Shown: positions 51,848 to 60,830 of the stretch, piece after piece
Layout: the number at the start of each line of letters is the position of its first letter
How positions within the stretch are numbered: position 1 is the first letter of the stretch
Origin: an uncultured Christensenellaceae bacterium
GTDB taxonomy: Bacteria > Bacillota > Clostridia > Christensenellales > Borkfalkiaceae
Direction of reading: 5' to 3'
Assembly: GCA_910588645.1 (NCBI GenBank)
Contig: CAJUOY010000004.1
Location: forward strand, 34,425 to 98,424
Length of the DNA: 64,000 nt
Notes under the pieces: generated by a model
The model's input: the letters and a program-made list of their open reading frames with translations, nothing else
Told to the model about the DNA's origin: nothing
The model's database searches: none
Program-made: the position numbers and the translations under genes

Positions 51848-53709
51848 TGAAGAAATTCGTTGAAGGACAATTCGATATAGTGGTTGTCGGAGCGGGACAC
51901 GCCGGCTGTGAAGCGGCGTTGGCTTCGGCAAGACTGGGACTTAAAACGGCTATGCTGACGCTCAACCTCGACAGCATAGCTTTTTTGGCGTGCAATCCCT
52001 CTATCGGCGGCACTGCGAAAGGTCATCTTGTAAGGGAGATAGACGCGCTTGGCGGCGAAATGGGAAAAAACGCCGACAAGACCGCCCTGCAAATGCGTAT
52101 GCTCAACGAGGGCAAGGGCGAGGCCGTTCAGTCGCTAAGATGTCAGTGCGATAAAAACGCCTACCACCGCGAGATGAAGTCCGTACTTGAAAACACCGAA
52201 AACCTGAGAATTATTCAGGGCGAGTGTTCCCAAATTCTAATAAACGACGGTAAGGTTTACGGAATACAGACCGCATACGGCGGAATACTGGAAGCCAAAG
52301 CAGTAATATTATGCACGGGAGTTTACCTTAACGCCGAAACCATTACAGGAGAACACAGACAAAAGAGCGGCCCCTCCGGATTTGCTCCCGCCACGATGCT
52401 TACGCAAAATCTAATAGAATTGGGTTTCAACGTGCGCAGGTTTAAGACCGGAACCCCCGCAAGACTGGACGGACGGACGATAAACTTCGATAAATGCCTT
52501 TCACAGTCCGGCGGAGAAAAGGTCCCGCCCTTCTCATTCATAAATTATAAAAGCGCGGAAAACACGAGGGAATGCTATATCACTTACACTAATTCACACA
52601 CTCATTCCTTGATACTCGACAACCTTGACCGCTCCCCCCTATATAACGGAGACATAAAATCCGCGGGGCCCAGATACTGCCCTTCGATAGAGACCAAGGT
52701 CGTAAGATTTTCCGATAAAGAACGACATCAGATTTTCCTCGAACCCGAGGGAGCGGATACCAACGAAATTTACGTGCAGGGGATGTCTTCCTCTATGCCG
52801 CACGATATACAGCGGGAAATGTACCGCTCCGTCGAGGGGCTGGAAAAATGCGAAATAATGCGCTATGCTTACGCCATAGAGTACGACTGCATAGACACGC
52901 TGGACATATATCCCACTCTCGAATTTAAAAAAATAGAGGGCATATATACGGCGGGACAGATCAACGGTACCTCGGGATACGAGGAAGCGGCGGCGCAGGG
53001 ACTTATCGCGGGAATAAACGCGGCATTTAAAATACAAGGCAAAGCCCCTTTTATTCTCGGACGGGACGAAGCATATATAGGCGTACTAATAGACGACCTT
53101 GTAACAAAGGGCACGGAAGAGCCGTACAGAATGATGACCTCCCGCGCCGAATACGCATTGTCTTTGAGACAGGATACCGCCGATTTCAGGCTTACTCCTA
53201 AAATTGCGGGGACGCCTTTGCTCACCGAGGAAAGAAAGGAAAAATTCGAAAAACGTAAAGCGATTTACGAAGAGATATTAAAAATACTGAATAACCGTTG
53301 CGATTATCGCGCCGCCTGCGCGTTTGCGGAAAAATATCCTATTGCTGGCGAAATGCACGGCGCGACTTACGCCGATCTTATACGGCGGGGCGCAAGGGCG
53401 GAAGATATTAAAAGGCACTTTGAAATCCTTGACGGCCAACCCGACGAAGTAATAAAGACTGCGGAAACAACCGTAAAATACGAGGGCTATCTCTCCAAGA
53501 GCCGCGCGCAGATAGAGCGGGCGAAAAAGCTTGAAGAAAAACTTTTACCGAAAGACATAGACTATACAAAAATAGAAGGATTGAGACTGGAAGCGCGCGA
53601 ACAGCTTGAACGAGTGCGTCCCGTAACGCTTGGACAGGCCGCAAGGATTTACGGCGTAAATCCGGCTGACGTAACCGTGCTTATGGTATATCTTGCCGTT
53701 AATAAATAA
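51847..53709 (+). CDS. mnmG: tRNA uridine-34 modification enzyme MnmG (GidA)
   Basis: The FAD-dependent partner of MnmE in making the 5-carboxymethylaminomethyl group on wobble uridine. The 620 residues show FAD-binding VVGAGHAGCEAALASARLG, then GMLNEGKGEAV-like text (MRMLNEGKGEAVQSLRCQCD), FKTGTPARLDGRTI, and YEEAAAQGLIAGINAA. The start overlaps the dnaA stop (TAATG), coupling a tRNA modification gene directly to the replication initiator. It ends at a strong terminator. Confidence 0.98.
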   Translation: MKKFVEGQFDIVVVGAGHAGCEAALASARLGLKTAMLTLNLDSIAFLACNPSIGGTAKGHLVREIDALGGEMGKNADKTALQMRMLNEGKGEAVQSLRCQCDKNAYHREMKSVLENTENLRIIQGECSQILINDGKVYGIQTAYGGILEAKAVILCTGVYLNAETITGEHRQKSGPSGFAPATMLTQNLIELGFNVRRFKTGTPARLDGRTINFDKCLSQSGGEKVPPFSFINYKSAENTRECYITYTNSHTHSLILDNLDRSPLYNGDIKSAGPRYCPSIETKVVRFSDKERHQIFLEPEGADTNEIYVQGMSSSMPHDIQREMYRSVEGLEKCEIMRYAYAIEYDCIDTLDIYPTLEFKKIEGIYTAGQINGTSGYEEAAAQGLIAGINAAFKIQGKAPFILGRDEAYIGVLIDDLVTKGTEEPYRMMTSRAEYALSLRQDTADFRLTPKIAGTPLLTEERKEKFEKRKAIYEEILKILNNRCDYRAACAFAEKYPIAGEMHGATYADLIRRGARAEDIKRHFEILDGQPDEVIKTAETTVKYEGYLSKSRAQIERAKKLEEKLLPKDIDYTKIEGLRLEAREQLERVRPVTLGQAARIYGVNPADVTVLMVYLAVNK

Positions 53710-53732
53710 CGTTATCCAAATCTAAAACATAA

Positions 53733-53764
53733 AAACGCGGAGGCTTAAACAAGCCTCCGCGTTT
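53733..53764. terminator. Bidirectional terminator after mnmG
   Basis: Stem AAACGCGGAGGCTT / AAGCCTCCGCGTTT, loop AAAC, between convergent genes. Confidence 0.9.
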
Positions 53765-53786
53765 AAATTATGGTTTTTTATAGTTA

Positions 53787-56700
53787 TCAAAGCGCCCTTA
53801 TGGAATCGACGGGTTTCTTCCTTGCGGCAAAGTAAACGGGTATAAAGGTTGAAATAACTGCAACAATCACGGCTATTCCTATCAACACAAGCACAGAGGG
53901 CAAGCCCACTACAAACATAGTTACCGAGAATGAAATAGTGTCCCTCAAAATTCCGTTTATTACCGAGCAGCCTATAAACGTGCCTATGAGCGCAAGCACG
54001 GCGCAAATACTTACGATAATTCCCGCTTCCGAGAAGAATATCTTGAATACGTCCAGTCCCCTTGCGCCGACCGCACGGAGAATACCTATCTCTTTGATCT
54101 TGTTCGCTATGGAAACCGAAATAAAATTAAACAACAGTAACGACGCAAATACGGCAAGTATTAAGCCCACCCATAAAAATACCGTAGACATCAGCTCCGC
54201 CGCAGAATTAACGGTATCTATCGCGGCAGTAAGGCTGTTGTTTAGTAAATAAAACACGTCGTTTTCAAGGATATTGTTCACTCCTATTTTGCTGACAAGA
54301 TCTTTGTAAGCGGAAACGGTTCTGTTATAAGGAATATAAATGCCCGATATTACGGCGCCCTTTTCCGGTACGTAATTTGTAGTTTCGGAACGCTCGCCGA
54401 CACTGAGATTATTATCGATAAAGCTCTTTGAAAGATATACGCCGCTATGTATAATTTTTCCCTTACTTAAATACATTCCGACGGCTTTCATATTTTTTAC
54501 ATTATCGCCAATACCGTCGTTGATAGCTATTCTGAAGTCCATCTGCGGGAAATTCTTAAAATCGGAAGCTATTTTTTCGATAATCTCTTCCAATTCCTTA
54601 TCGGTTAAGTTATGCATCTCCTCATAATATTTACCATCTTCGTCATAACCGGATTCTATTCTATATCCGAACATATAACTTTCGACGGCCTCATAAAATT
54701 CGGAAAATTTATCGCAAGCGGCGGTGTACACGCTGTCCGAATGAGTTGTATCCAAATCGTCTATTACTATGTTCCCCGCCATTATTTCATCGTAAAAATA
54801 TTTAATTACGTTATTTCCGTACTCATAAGTCGTCAAATACCTTACGTTGATTATCGTCTCGTTATTTTCAAGCGCGCCCATCTTTCCGTCGAAAGTAATA
54901 ATTTCAAACGGGCTTTCTCCTTCGTAAGCTTTTACAAAGCGCGTACCGTCGCCGACTTCGCCGTATTGGTACGTCCACTCGTTATTTTCATAGACGTAAC
55001 CGTCCACATAAAAGTCAAGCCACGTGTTGCTTTCTTCGAAAGGGTTTATTTCAACTTGAGAATTTTGAACAAAATACGAACCGAATTCATCGTGAAATTC
55101 GGCAGAAACGCCGAGCATCAGACTGAGCCCCTCTATAAGGTACGAACGGAACTCCATTATCTTCAAATAATCCGAAGTGGAATGGGTCTCTTTAAGCTCA
55201 TCGAATTTTGAAGGCAATTTTTCGCTTTCGAAAACGCCGGTAATTTTAAACGCCTGTTTACTGCTTACGCTTAAATACAAGTTTTTACCTATAACGTCTC
55301 TCTCCGAATTTACGGTTATCTTTGCGGAAGAACCGTCGGCCGCGTCAATGTCGTAAAATCCGCACTTTTTAAAAACGTCGAATATGTAACGGCTTATTAC
55401 TATTTCGTTGGCGGCTTTGGGGTAACTACCTATAAGGCCGCTCATTATACTGTGATTTTCGGGAATGTGCGCACACTTATTTATCTGCGGCACGTAATAC
55501 TGGGTATCGGTATCCTGAACGTTTATTATATTGGTGCCGTTATATCCGGAAAACGCATAATATCCGAACGTTTCATCCCCGTATTCCGAAGCAAATTTAT
55601 CCACTTCTTCCTTGGTAAAGTAAGCGTCCGACGAATATGAATAATCATCATCGTAGTGCTTAACTCTTGTCATATACTTCTTATTAATATTGAGATACTG
55701 ATAATCGCTGTTTGCAAACGAACTGGCCGCAACGCTGTCTTTGTCATAGAGCATCAAAGTGGACATAAGTCCGAACATTGTAAACGCTATAAAAGATAGA
55801 AATATGGTAAACGCAAGACGGATAGGTTTCAATTTCAAACCGGACGCGCCTATTTTGGCAGCTTTTAAAATCGGCAATCTTGAACGGATAAACTTTGACT
55901 CTTCCGAAGTATAACTTTTAATTTCTATTTTATCCTCTTCGGTGTTTTCAAACTTATCCGTCGCGCCTTCGTCCGACATACGGGCGGCTTTTTTAAACGC
56001 GCTTATTTCGTTTCCGCCGTTCGATATTATTACGTCGCCGTCGGTATTTTTAATAAATTCCTTTATTTTTTCGAAATGAGTTTCATCGATCTTTGCGCCC
56101 TTTTTTATGCAAAGGGTATTGCCGCCGACAACCGTAATATTTTCATCCAACCGCTCGGGCTGAACGCTGCTTTTCGAAACGTCGGAAATTATTTTTCCGT
56201 CGCTCAACTCGACTATTCTGTCGCCGTAAATTTCAGCAAATTCTCTGTCGTGAGACACGACGATTACAAGCCTTGTCTTTGAAAGCTCTTTAAGGGTATC
56301 GAAAACCTGTTTGCCGGTATTGGAATCGAGCGCGCCTGTAGGTTCGTCCGCCATAATTATCTGCGGATCCTTTATAAGCGCGCGCGCTATCGCTATTCTC
56401 TGTTTCTGTCCGCCGGAAAGGGTGTTGGGTTTGCGCTTTGCAAAACTTTCAAGATCGACTTCTCTCAATAGCGCGTTTATTTTTGACTTGTCTTTGGGCT
56501 TACCCTGTAATTCGAGGGCAAGCGCGATATTGTCCTCAACGTTGAATTCGTCTAAAATGTTGTATTCCTGAAAGACGAATCCCACAAATGTATTTCTGTA
56601 ACTGTCGAAATCCGAACTTGAAAATTCCTTTGAACTTTTCCCCTTGACTACTATTTCACCCCAGGTGGGTTCGTCGAGACCGCCGCTGACGTTCAGAAGA

Positions 56701-56840
56701 GTACTCTTGCCGGAACCCGATTTACCCAAAAGAAAAACAAGTCCTGTTTCTCCGAACGAAATGGACACGTTGTCAAGCGCGCGAGTTTCCACTCCGCCGC
56801 GAGACTTATATATTTTTGTAACACCTTTAATTTCCAGCAT
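53787..56840 (-). CDS. ABC transporter, ATPase fused to FtsX-type permease
   Basis: A 1,017-residue single-chain exporter of the MacB/LolD-like group. The N-terminal ATPase has Walker A GKSGSGKST (39-47), signature LSGGQ (142-146) and Walker B IIMADEPTGALD. A linker with Glu/Lys-rich text follows, then a membrane helix (FTIFLSFIAFTMFGLMSTL), a very large extracytoplasmic domain of ~450 residues, and three C-terminal helices of the FtsX domain (LMSTVFLWVGLILAVFASLLL onward). Such proteins export or sense lipids and peptides (often antimicrobial-peptide resistance). A GAGGAGGG ribosome site and a consensus promoter precede it. No separate regulator is adjacent. Confidence 0.9.
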   Translation of the reverse strand: MLEIKGVTKIYKSRGGVETRALDNVSISFGETGLVFLLGKSGSGKSTLLNVSGGLDEPTWGEIVVKGKSSKEFSSSDFDSYRNTFVGFVFQEYNILDEFNVEDNIALALELQGKPKDKSKINALLREVDLESFAKRKPNTLSGGQKQRIAIARALIKDPQIIMADEPTGALDSNTGKQVFDTLKELSKTRLVIVVSHDREFAEIYGDRIVELSDGKIISDVSKSSVQPERLDENITVVGGNTLCIKKGAKIDETHFEKIKEFIKNTDGDVIISNGGNEISAFKKAARMSDEGATDKFENTEEDKIEIKSYTSEESKFIRSRLPILKAAKIGASGLKLKPIRLAFTIFLSFIAFTMFGLMSTLMLYDKDSVAASSFANSDYQYLNINKKYMTRVKHYDDDYSYSSDAYFTKEEVDKFASEYGDETFGYYAFSGYNGTNIINVQDTDTQYYVPQINKCAHIPENHSIMSGLIGSYPKAANEIVISRYIFDVFKKCGFYDIDAADGSSAKITVNSERDVIGKNLYLSVSSKQAFKITGVFESEKLPSKFDELKETHSTSDYLKIMEFRSYLIEGLSLMLGVSAEFHDEFGSYFVQNSQVEINPFEESNTWLDFYVDGYVYENNEWTYQYGEVGDGTRFVKAYEGESPFEIITFDGKMGALENNETIINVRYLTTYEYGNNVIKYFYDEIMAGNIVIDDLDTTHSDSVYTAACDKFSEFYEAVESYMFGYRIESGYDEDGKYYEEMHNLTDKELEEIIEKIASDFKNFPQMDFRIAINDGIGDNVKNMKAVGMYLSKGKIIHSGVYLSKSFIDNNLSVGERSETTNYVPEKGAVISGIYIPYNRTVSAYKDLVSKIGVNNILENDVFYLLNNSLTAAIDTVNSAAELMSTVFLWVGLILAVFASLLLFNFISVSIANKIKEIGILRAVGARGLDVFKIFFSEAGIIVSICAVLALIGTFIGCSVINGILRDTISFSVTMFVVGLPSVLVLIGIAVIVAVISTFIPVYFAARKKPVDSIRAL

Positions 56841-56857
56841 ATTACCCTCCTCAGTTC

Positions 56858-56886
56858 ATTATATCATCAAATGTAATGAATGTCAA
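56858..56886 (-). promoter_or_regulatory. Consensus sigma-A promoter of the ABC exporter gene
   Basis: On the minus strand a perfect TTGACA (56886-56881), a 17-bp spacer and a perfect TATAAT (56863-56858). Confidence 0.8.
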
Positions 56887-56969
56887 TTACGCTATGTATA
56901 CTGTCAAAATCGGCAAATTACGGCATAAAAAGTCTAATTTATCAGTTCACTATATTTTATAATGACCGT

Positions 56970-59237
56970 ATGCCGTTAAAAATAAGTCTTAAATCAGTTT
57001 TAATATATGCAGTTACCGGCGCATGTATGGTGTTTGCCAACAGCGCCATCAAGGGAGTTCCGCTGTCCGCGGGAATACTCGTATCCGCCCTTTTATGCGG
57101 AATGAGCATTATAACCGTTTCAATAGAATTTACACTCGCGTCTATAGTATGTCTCGATATAATTTACAGCTCGATAAATTTATTTATGGCGGTTTTTCTT
57201 GCTTTAATTGCGTTTTTATACAGAAGGTCCGGACGCAAAATCCGCTATGAAGCAGTACTGTATATAGTAATTGCCCTTGCTCCCTACGTTGCGTTCGCCC
57301 CCTGGCTTGCAGGTGATTTTATAATAAAAAACGTTTACGCACTGCGTTCCGTCGCCGCGCTTATCACGGTTATATTCGGATTTTTTTGTTTCAGGTGCGT
57401 CTACTCTCTACTGTTCCGCATTCAGCGTTGTAGGCTTAAAGAGGATGAACTTATCTCGGTTTCTATCGTATTTGCCGTATGCGGCGCAGGAGTCATTTCG
57501 CTTGTCGGAAACACTGCGTATATGTGCATTGCCGCCGGAATTACGGTATTTGCGGTAAGACTTGCGCGCTCTCCCGTGGCGATTATCGCGGCGATAGTGA
57601 CCGCACTGCCCTGCGCTTGTATTCAGTTGGAGCTGACTCCTATTACCGTATTTACCGTTATTTCGGCCGCGGCATTGCTGTTTTCAGGCGCCGGAAGATT
57701 TGCAAGCGGTCTTGCAACGGCAACTCTTACTGCGCTGTACCTGTACTACACGAAAAACTTCGACTGTGCGGTTCCGTTAATCGTAATATATTCCCTTACA
57801 CTGTTTATCGCCTGCTTTTTACCCTCGCTTCCCAAGGACTCCGCTATGATTTCGCTCAGAAGAAGACTTGCAGTTACCGACGTTCTTCCCGAAACCGCCG
57901 TGGTACGTTCGCGCAAACGCACGGGTGAAAAACTTTACAGAATTTCTGAAGTTTTCAGGGAAATAGAATGCGCATTTAAAGCGCTTGACGACGACGTAAA
58001 CGAGAGCGCAGCAAGAGAGAGGATATTCCGCGAACTCAAAGAAAAGAGTTGCACCAACTGCGAACGCGAAAAAATTTGCGCCCGTAGCAACGTATATAAA
58101 GGTTTTCAACGACTTATAGATTCCGGCTGTGCAAAGGGAAAAGTTAACCTTATAGATCTTCCATCGGAAATGAGCATAAACTGCGCACACCCCGCCGACG
58201 TATTAGGCAGACTGAACGCACTGCTCAACGAGTACCGCCGCTATATGACGGAGAACGAAAACGCCCGCTCGGGAAGGATAATGCTTGCCGAACAGGCGCG
58301 GGGCGTGGCAGAGGTTATGAAGAGTTGCGCCGTGGATTTAAGCAGAATTTACGACTTCGGCGGCGCGGCGGAAAGCGTCAAAAAAGCGCTCTCCTCCCAC
58401 GGAATTTGTTGTCCCGAAGTCTATATAGACGGAGAAAACGGCAACGAATTATGCGCAACGGTAATAGGAAAAATAAACGTCAATGCGTTTGAAAAAATTG
58501 TTTCGGATACCCTTCAAAAGAAATTTGTGTTAAAGGATAAAATAGTCTACGACAATCAAAAGTGCTGTTTTATATTCTCCGCTCCCTCTCATTTCGACGC
58601 AGCCTTCGGCGTAGCATACGCAATAAAGAGCGGCGAAACCGTCTCGGGAGACACCCACTCAGTAATACGCATTAACGAAAGAGAATTTTTGATGACTTTA
58701 TCCGACGGAATGGGAAGCGGGGAATATGCCCGCAAAGTTTCGGAAGCGGCTATATCTCTCATCGAAGCTTTTTATCGCGCGGAAATGCCCGAAGACAATA
58801 TTTTAAATACAATAAATAAACTGCTTTCCTTTAACCGCGACGAAAGGTTTACATGTATTGATATTGCCGCCGTCAACCTGGACTCGGGACGGGCAGATTT
58901 TGTTAAAATCGGTTCGCCCGCCGGAATTATTATGCGGGAAGGCGAAATCAAAGTTTTCGAAAGCAATTCTCTCCCTCTGGGTATACTTGACAATCTACGG
59001 CCCACCGTAAGTTCGGAGCGGCTGAAAGACGGGGATATCATAGTATTTATGAGCGACGGAATTACTTCGGCTTTCCCTTCCGCAACCGATCTATACGAAT
59101 TTTTACAGGATTTCAGGCCGCTTAACCCTCAAAATCTTGCGGACAGCATTCTTGCGGGCGCGCTCGATAAAACTGAGCACAAAGTACTTGACGATATGAC
59201 TGTCCTATGTACAAGAATTTTTGAAAACGATAAGTAA
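56970..59237 (+). CDS. spoIIE: Stage II sporulation protein E (SpoIIE phosphatase)
   Basis: A membrane-anchored PP2C-type serine phosphatase that dephosphorylates SpoIIAA to free sigma-F in the forespore. With the start at 56970 it has 755 residues: about eight to ten N-terminal helices (to ~300), a middle region with CTNCEREKICARS and a cysteine pair, and the C-terminal PP2C domain (MTLSDGMGSGEYARKVSEAA, DIAAVNLDSGRADFVKIGSPAG, GDIIVFMSDGIT, DDMTVLCTRIF). The in-frame upstream ATG at 56880 would lie in the divergent promoter. A TATAAT at 56958-56963 is 6 bases before the ATG with no -35 consensus and no ribosome site, which fits an activator-dependent, leaderless message. Confidence 0.93.
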   Translation: MPLKISLKSVLIYAVTGACMVFANSAIKGVPLSAGILVSALLCGMSIITVSIEFTLASIVCLDIIYSSINLFMAVFLALIAFLYRRSGRKIRYEAVLYIVIALAPYVAFAPWLAGDFIIKNVYALRSVAALITVIFGFFCFRCVYSLLFRIQRCRLKEDELISVSIVFAVCGAGVISLVGNTAYMCIAAGITVFAVRLARSPVAIIAAIVTALPCACIQLELTPITVFTVISAAALLFSGAGRFASGLATATLTALYLYYTKNFDCAVPLIVIYSLTLFIACFLPSLPKDSAMISLRRRLAVTDVLPETAVVRSRKRTGEKLYRISEVFREIECAFKALDDDVNESAARERIFRELKEKSCTNCEREKICARSNVYKGFQRLIDSGCAKGKVNLIDLPSEMSINCAHPADVLGRLNALLNEYRRYMTENENARSGRIMLAEQARGVAEVMKSCAVDLSRIYDFGGAAESVKKALSSHGICCPEVYIDGENGNELCATVIGKINVNAFEKIVSDTLQKKFVLKDKIVYDNQKCCFIFSAPSHFDAAFGVAYAIKSGETVSGDTHSVIRINEREFLMTLSDGMGSGEYARKVSEAAISLIEAFYRAEMPEDNILNTINKLLSFNRDERFTCIDIAAVNLDSGRADFVKIGSPAGIIMREGEIKVFESNSLPLGILDNLRPTVSSERLKDGDIIVFMSDGITSAFPSATDLYEFLQDFRPLNPQNLADSILAGALDKTEHKVLDDMTVLCTRIFENDK

Positions 59238-59273
59238 AAAGCGGAGGCATAAAGCGCAATTCCCATAGGGAAT
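59236..59273. repeat. Left arm of the island's imperfect inverted repeat
   Basis: AAAAAGCGGAGGC (59236-59248) and AATTCCCATAGGGAAT (59258-59273) both reappear, in reverse orientation, near 63879-63914. The arm starts on the last bases of the spoIIE stop codon region. Confidence 0.7.
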
Positions 59274-59313
59274 AAAAATCAAAATTTTTAAGAGTTGCAC
59301 TTTCAAGCGATAA

Positions 59314-59348
59314 AAAAGACTTTGGAATGAACTGTTCCAGAGTCTTTT
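59314..59348 (-). terminator. Terminator after the island nuclease gene
   Basis: Stem AAAAGACT...TTCC / GGAA...AGTCTTTT with a T-run on the minus strand, 23 bases past the stop codon. Confidence 0.75.
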
Positions 59349-59370
59349 CATTTTTCTGCTCGCAGAGCTT

Positions 59371-60396
59371 TTAATTAGATACAAAAACCGTAACGTCAAA
59401 TTCAGTTCCATTTATGCTCTTGTGTCCGTTTAGATCATAGAAGTTATTTTTGTTTGATGTCTTGTTGAATGGGTCATAAACAAAAACGAGCAGATGTTTT
59501 AATTCATTCCAAGCCGCATAATCATTAATATCTATTTTTAATTGTTTAATGAATTCTTTTTCGTCCTGATTTTTGGCTTTAATCATTTTAATTTCTATAT
59601 CTATACCTTCTTGCACTAACATTAAATCAACTTTTGAATTCGTTCCACCAATTTTGAAATGGGGATTTTCAAACTGTAATCTAGGGAATATGCTTCGTAA
59701 AACGAAATATAGCAAGTCCTGCACATCATATTCGTCTTCTATTAGGAAAGGAGTGTGATCCTTTCGTCTAAGCATTGTTATATGTTTAATGGCATCTTGA
59801 AAATTATTAAATACAGATGCAATTATATCGACCGTTCCCATAGTATTATATCGAAAACGCGTGAATTTTTTCAATAATTCCCTATATAGCATTATATCTA
59901 TAATACTCGCATTGGCATTATTAGACAATTTTCGTTCGATAAAATGCTCATCGTTATCACTTAAATCATCTTTATATAATAATTTGATAATGCAAGCAAA
60001 ATCGCCATCACAGGTTTGTAATGCATTTTTAAAATCATCCTCTAAAAACGGAAAGAAGATTCTTGTAACAAATTTATTCTCTATAGAAAAATGGACAAAT
60101 TTCGCCATTATTTCGCTTTTTAATATAGGAACACAAGCGAGATGAATACCAATAAAATTGTAAATTGAGTTACTATAATCAATTCCTTTTATGACAGGTC
60201 GTGATATGATTTTGTTAATAATTGTCGAGTCTACCGATTTACCCAAAAAGCCACAAGCCGCATAGTATGTGTCGTGGTTATAGATATCAGGATTAAACCC
60301 GTCAAGTGATAACTCATTATAACGATGTAAAATTAAAGACTCTATGGTATTTTGAGATAGTATTTCTTGTTCTTTTTTGAGTATTAAAGGAACCAT
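59371..60396 (-). CDS. PD-(D/E)XK nuclease domain protein next to a PIWI remnant
   Basis: A 341-residue protein, AT-rich and with codon use unlike its neighbours (many Ile, Asn, Lys). Residues 1-215 are helical with no motif I know. The C-terminal part (~220-315) matches the DpnII/MboI-type restriction fold: DVQDLLYFVLR, then the catalytic set Asp257, Glu268 and Lys270 in KVDLMLVQEGIDIEIK, Gln285, and HLLVFVYDP. Its ATG overlaps the 3' end of the PIWI fragment by 13 bases, so the two were an operon. Long-B prokaryotic Argonautes are often encoded with an effector nuclease; this would be one. Its promoter has been lost with the rest of the Argonaute gene, so expression is doubtful. Confidence 0.7.
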   Translation of the reverse strand: MVPLILKKEQEILSQNTIESLILHRYNELSLDGFNPDIYNHDTYYAACGFLGKSVDSTIINKIISRPVIKGIDYSNSIYNFIGIHLACVPILKSEIMAKFVHFSIENKFVTRIFFPFLEDDFKNALQTCDGDFACIIKLLYKDDLSDNDEHFIERKLSNNANASIIDIMLYRELLKKFTRFRYNTMGTVDIIASVFNNFQDAIKHITMLRRKDHTPFLIEDEYDVQDLLYFVLRSIFPRLQFENPHFKIGGTNSKVDLMLVQEGIDIEIKMIKAKNQDEKEFIKQLKIDINDYAAWNELKHLLVFVYDPFNKTSNKNNFYDLNGHKSINGTEFDVTVFVSN

Positions 60397-60830
60397 AATT
60401 TTTCAGTTACCCCTTTAACTTTTAATTTATCGGAATCCCATCTGTCAATTCTTTTGAGTTTTTCTATTAAACTTGCCATAATTGAGGGATACAAAATTGT
60501 GATTGGTTTTTTAGACGGAAGGAAACTACGCTCTGATAGATGTGCAAAAGAAAAAGCCTGTTCCGTAATATAATAGATGTCCCTAAAAGTAGATCGCGGA
60601 TCAAGAGTAAGCTTTAATGGCACGGAACTGTGGTCATTAACAATTAAAAGGCATTCTGTTTGACTTATTTGAATAAGCTGTCCCTTACGAACATTATCTT
60701 TACCATCATTATTATAGACTCGGAAGTTGTGCCCATACCCCAGATGAACGAATGCATAATTTATATTAATATTATTCAAAAGAAAGACGAACACGGGAAA
60801 AGCGTTTATGAGTATGTGGAGTTGGAACAT
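60384..60830 (-). pseudogene. C-terminal fragment of a PIWI/prokaryotic Argonaute gene
   Basis: A 148-codon frame of which residues ~36-148 look like the end of a PIWI domain: FRVYNNDGK, KGQLIQISQTECLLIVND, VPLKLTLDP, DIYYITEQAFSFAHLSERS, KKPITILYPSIMASLIEKL. These follow the order of PIWI C-termini (strand, PL-turn, long helix, PITI-Y strand, last helix). Where active Argonautes carry the last catalytic Asp/His after the Y (as in HYAD) this has Ser, suggesting an inactive, guide-binding type. Residues 1-35 come from beyond a breakpoint near 60725, where plus-strand mobilisation sequence begins. More than three quarters of the gene is gone. Confidence 0.6.

Noticed and set aside
56879..56909. 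Two TGTCAA sites 21 bp apart upstream of spoIIE as tandem Spo0A boxes
   Set aside because: The first (56881-56886) is exactly the TTGACA -35 box of the divergent ABC exporter gene. The second (56900-56909, 8 of 10 to TTTGTCRAAA) is isolated and rather far upstream, so Spo0A control is possible but not supported.
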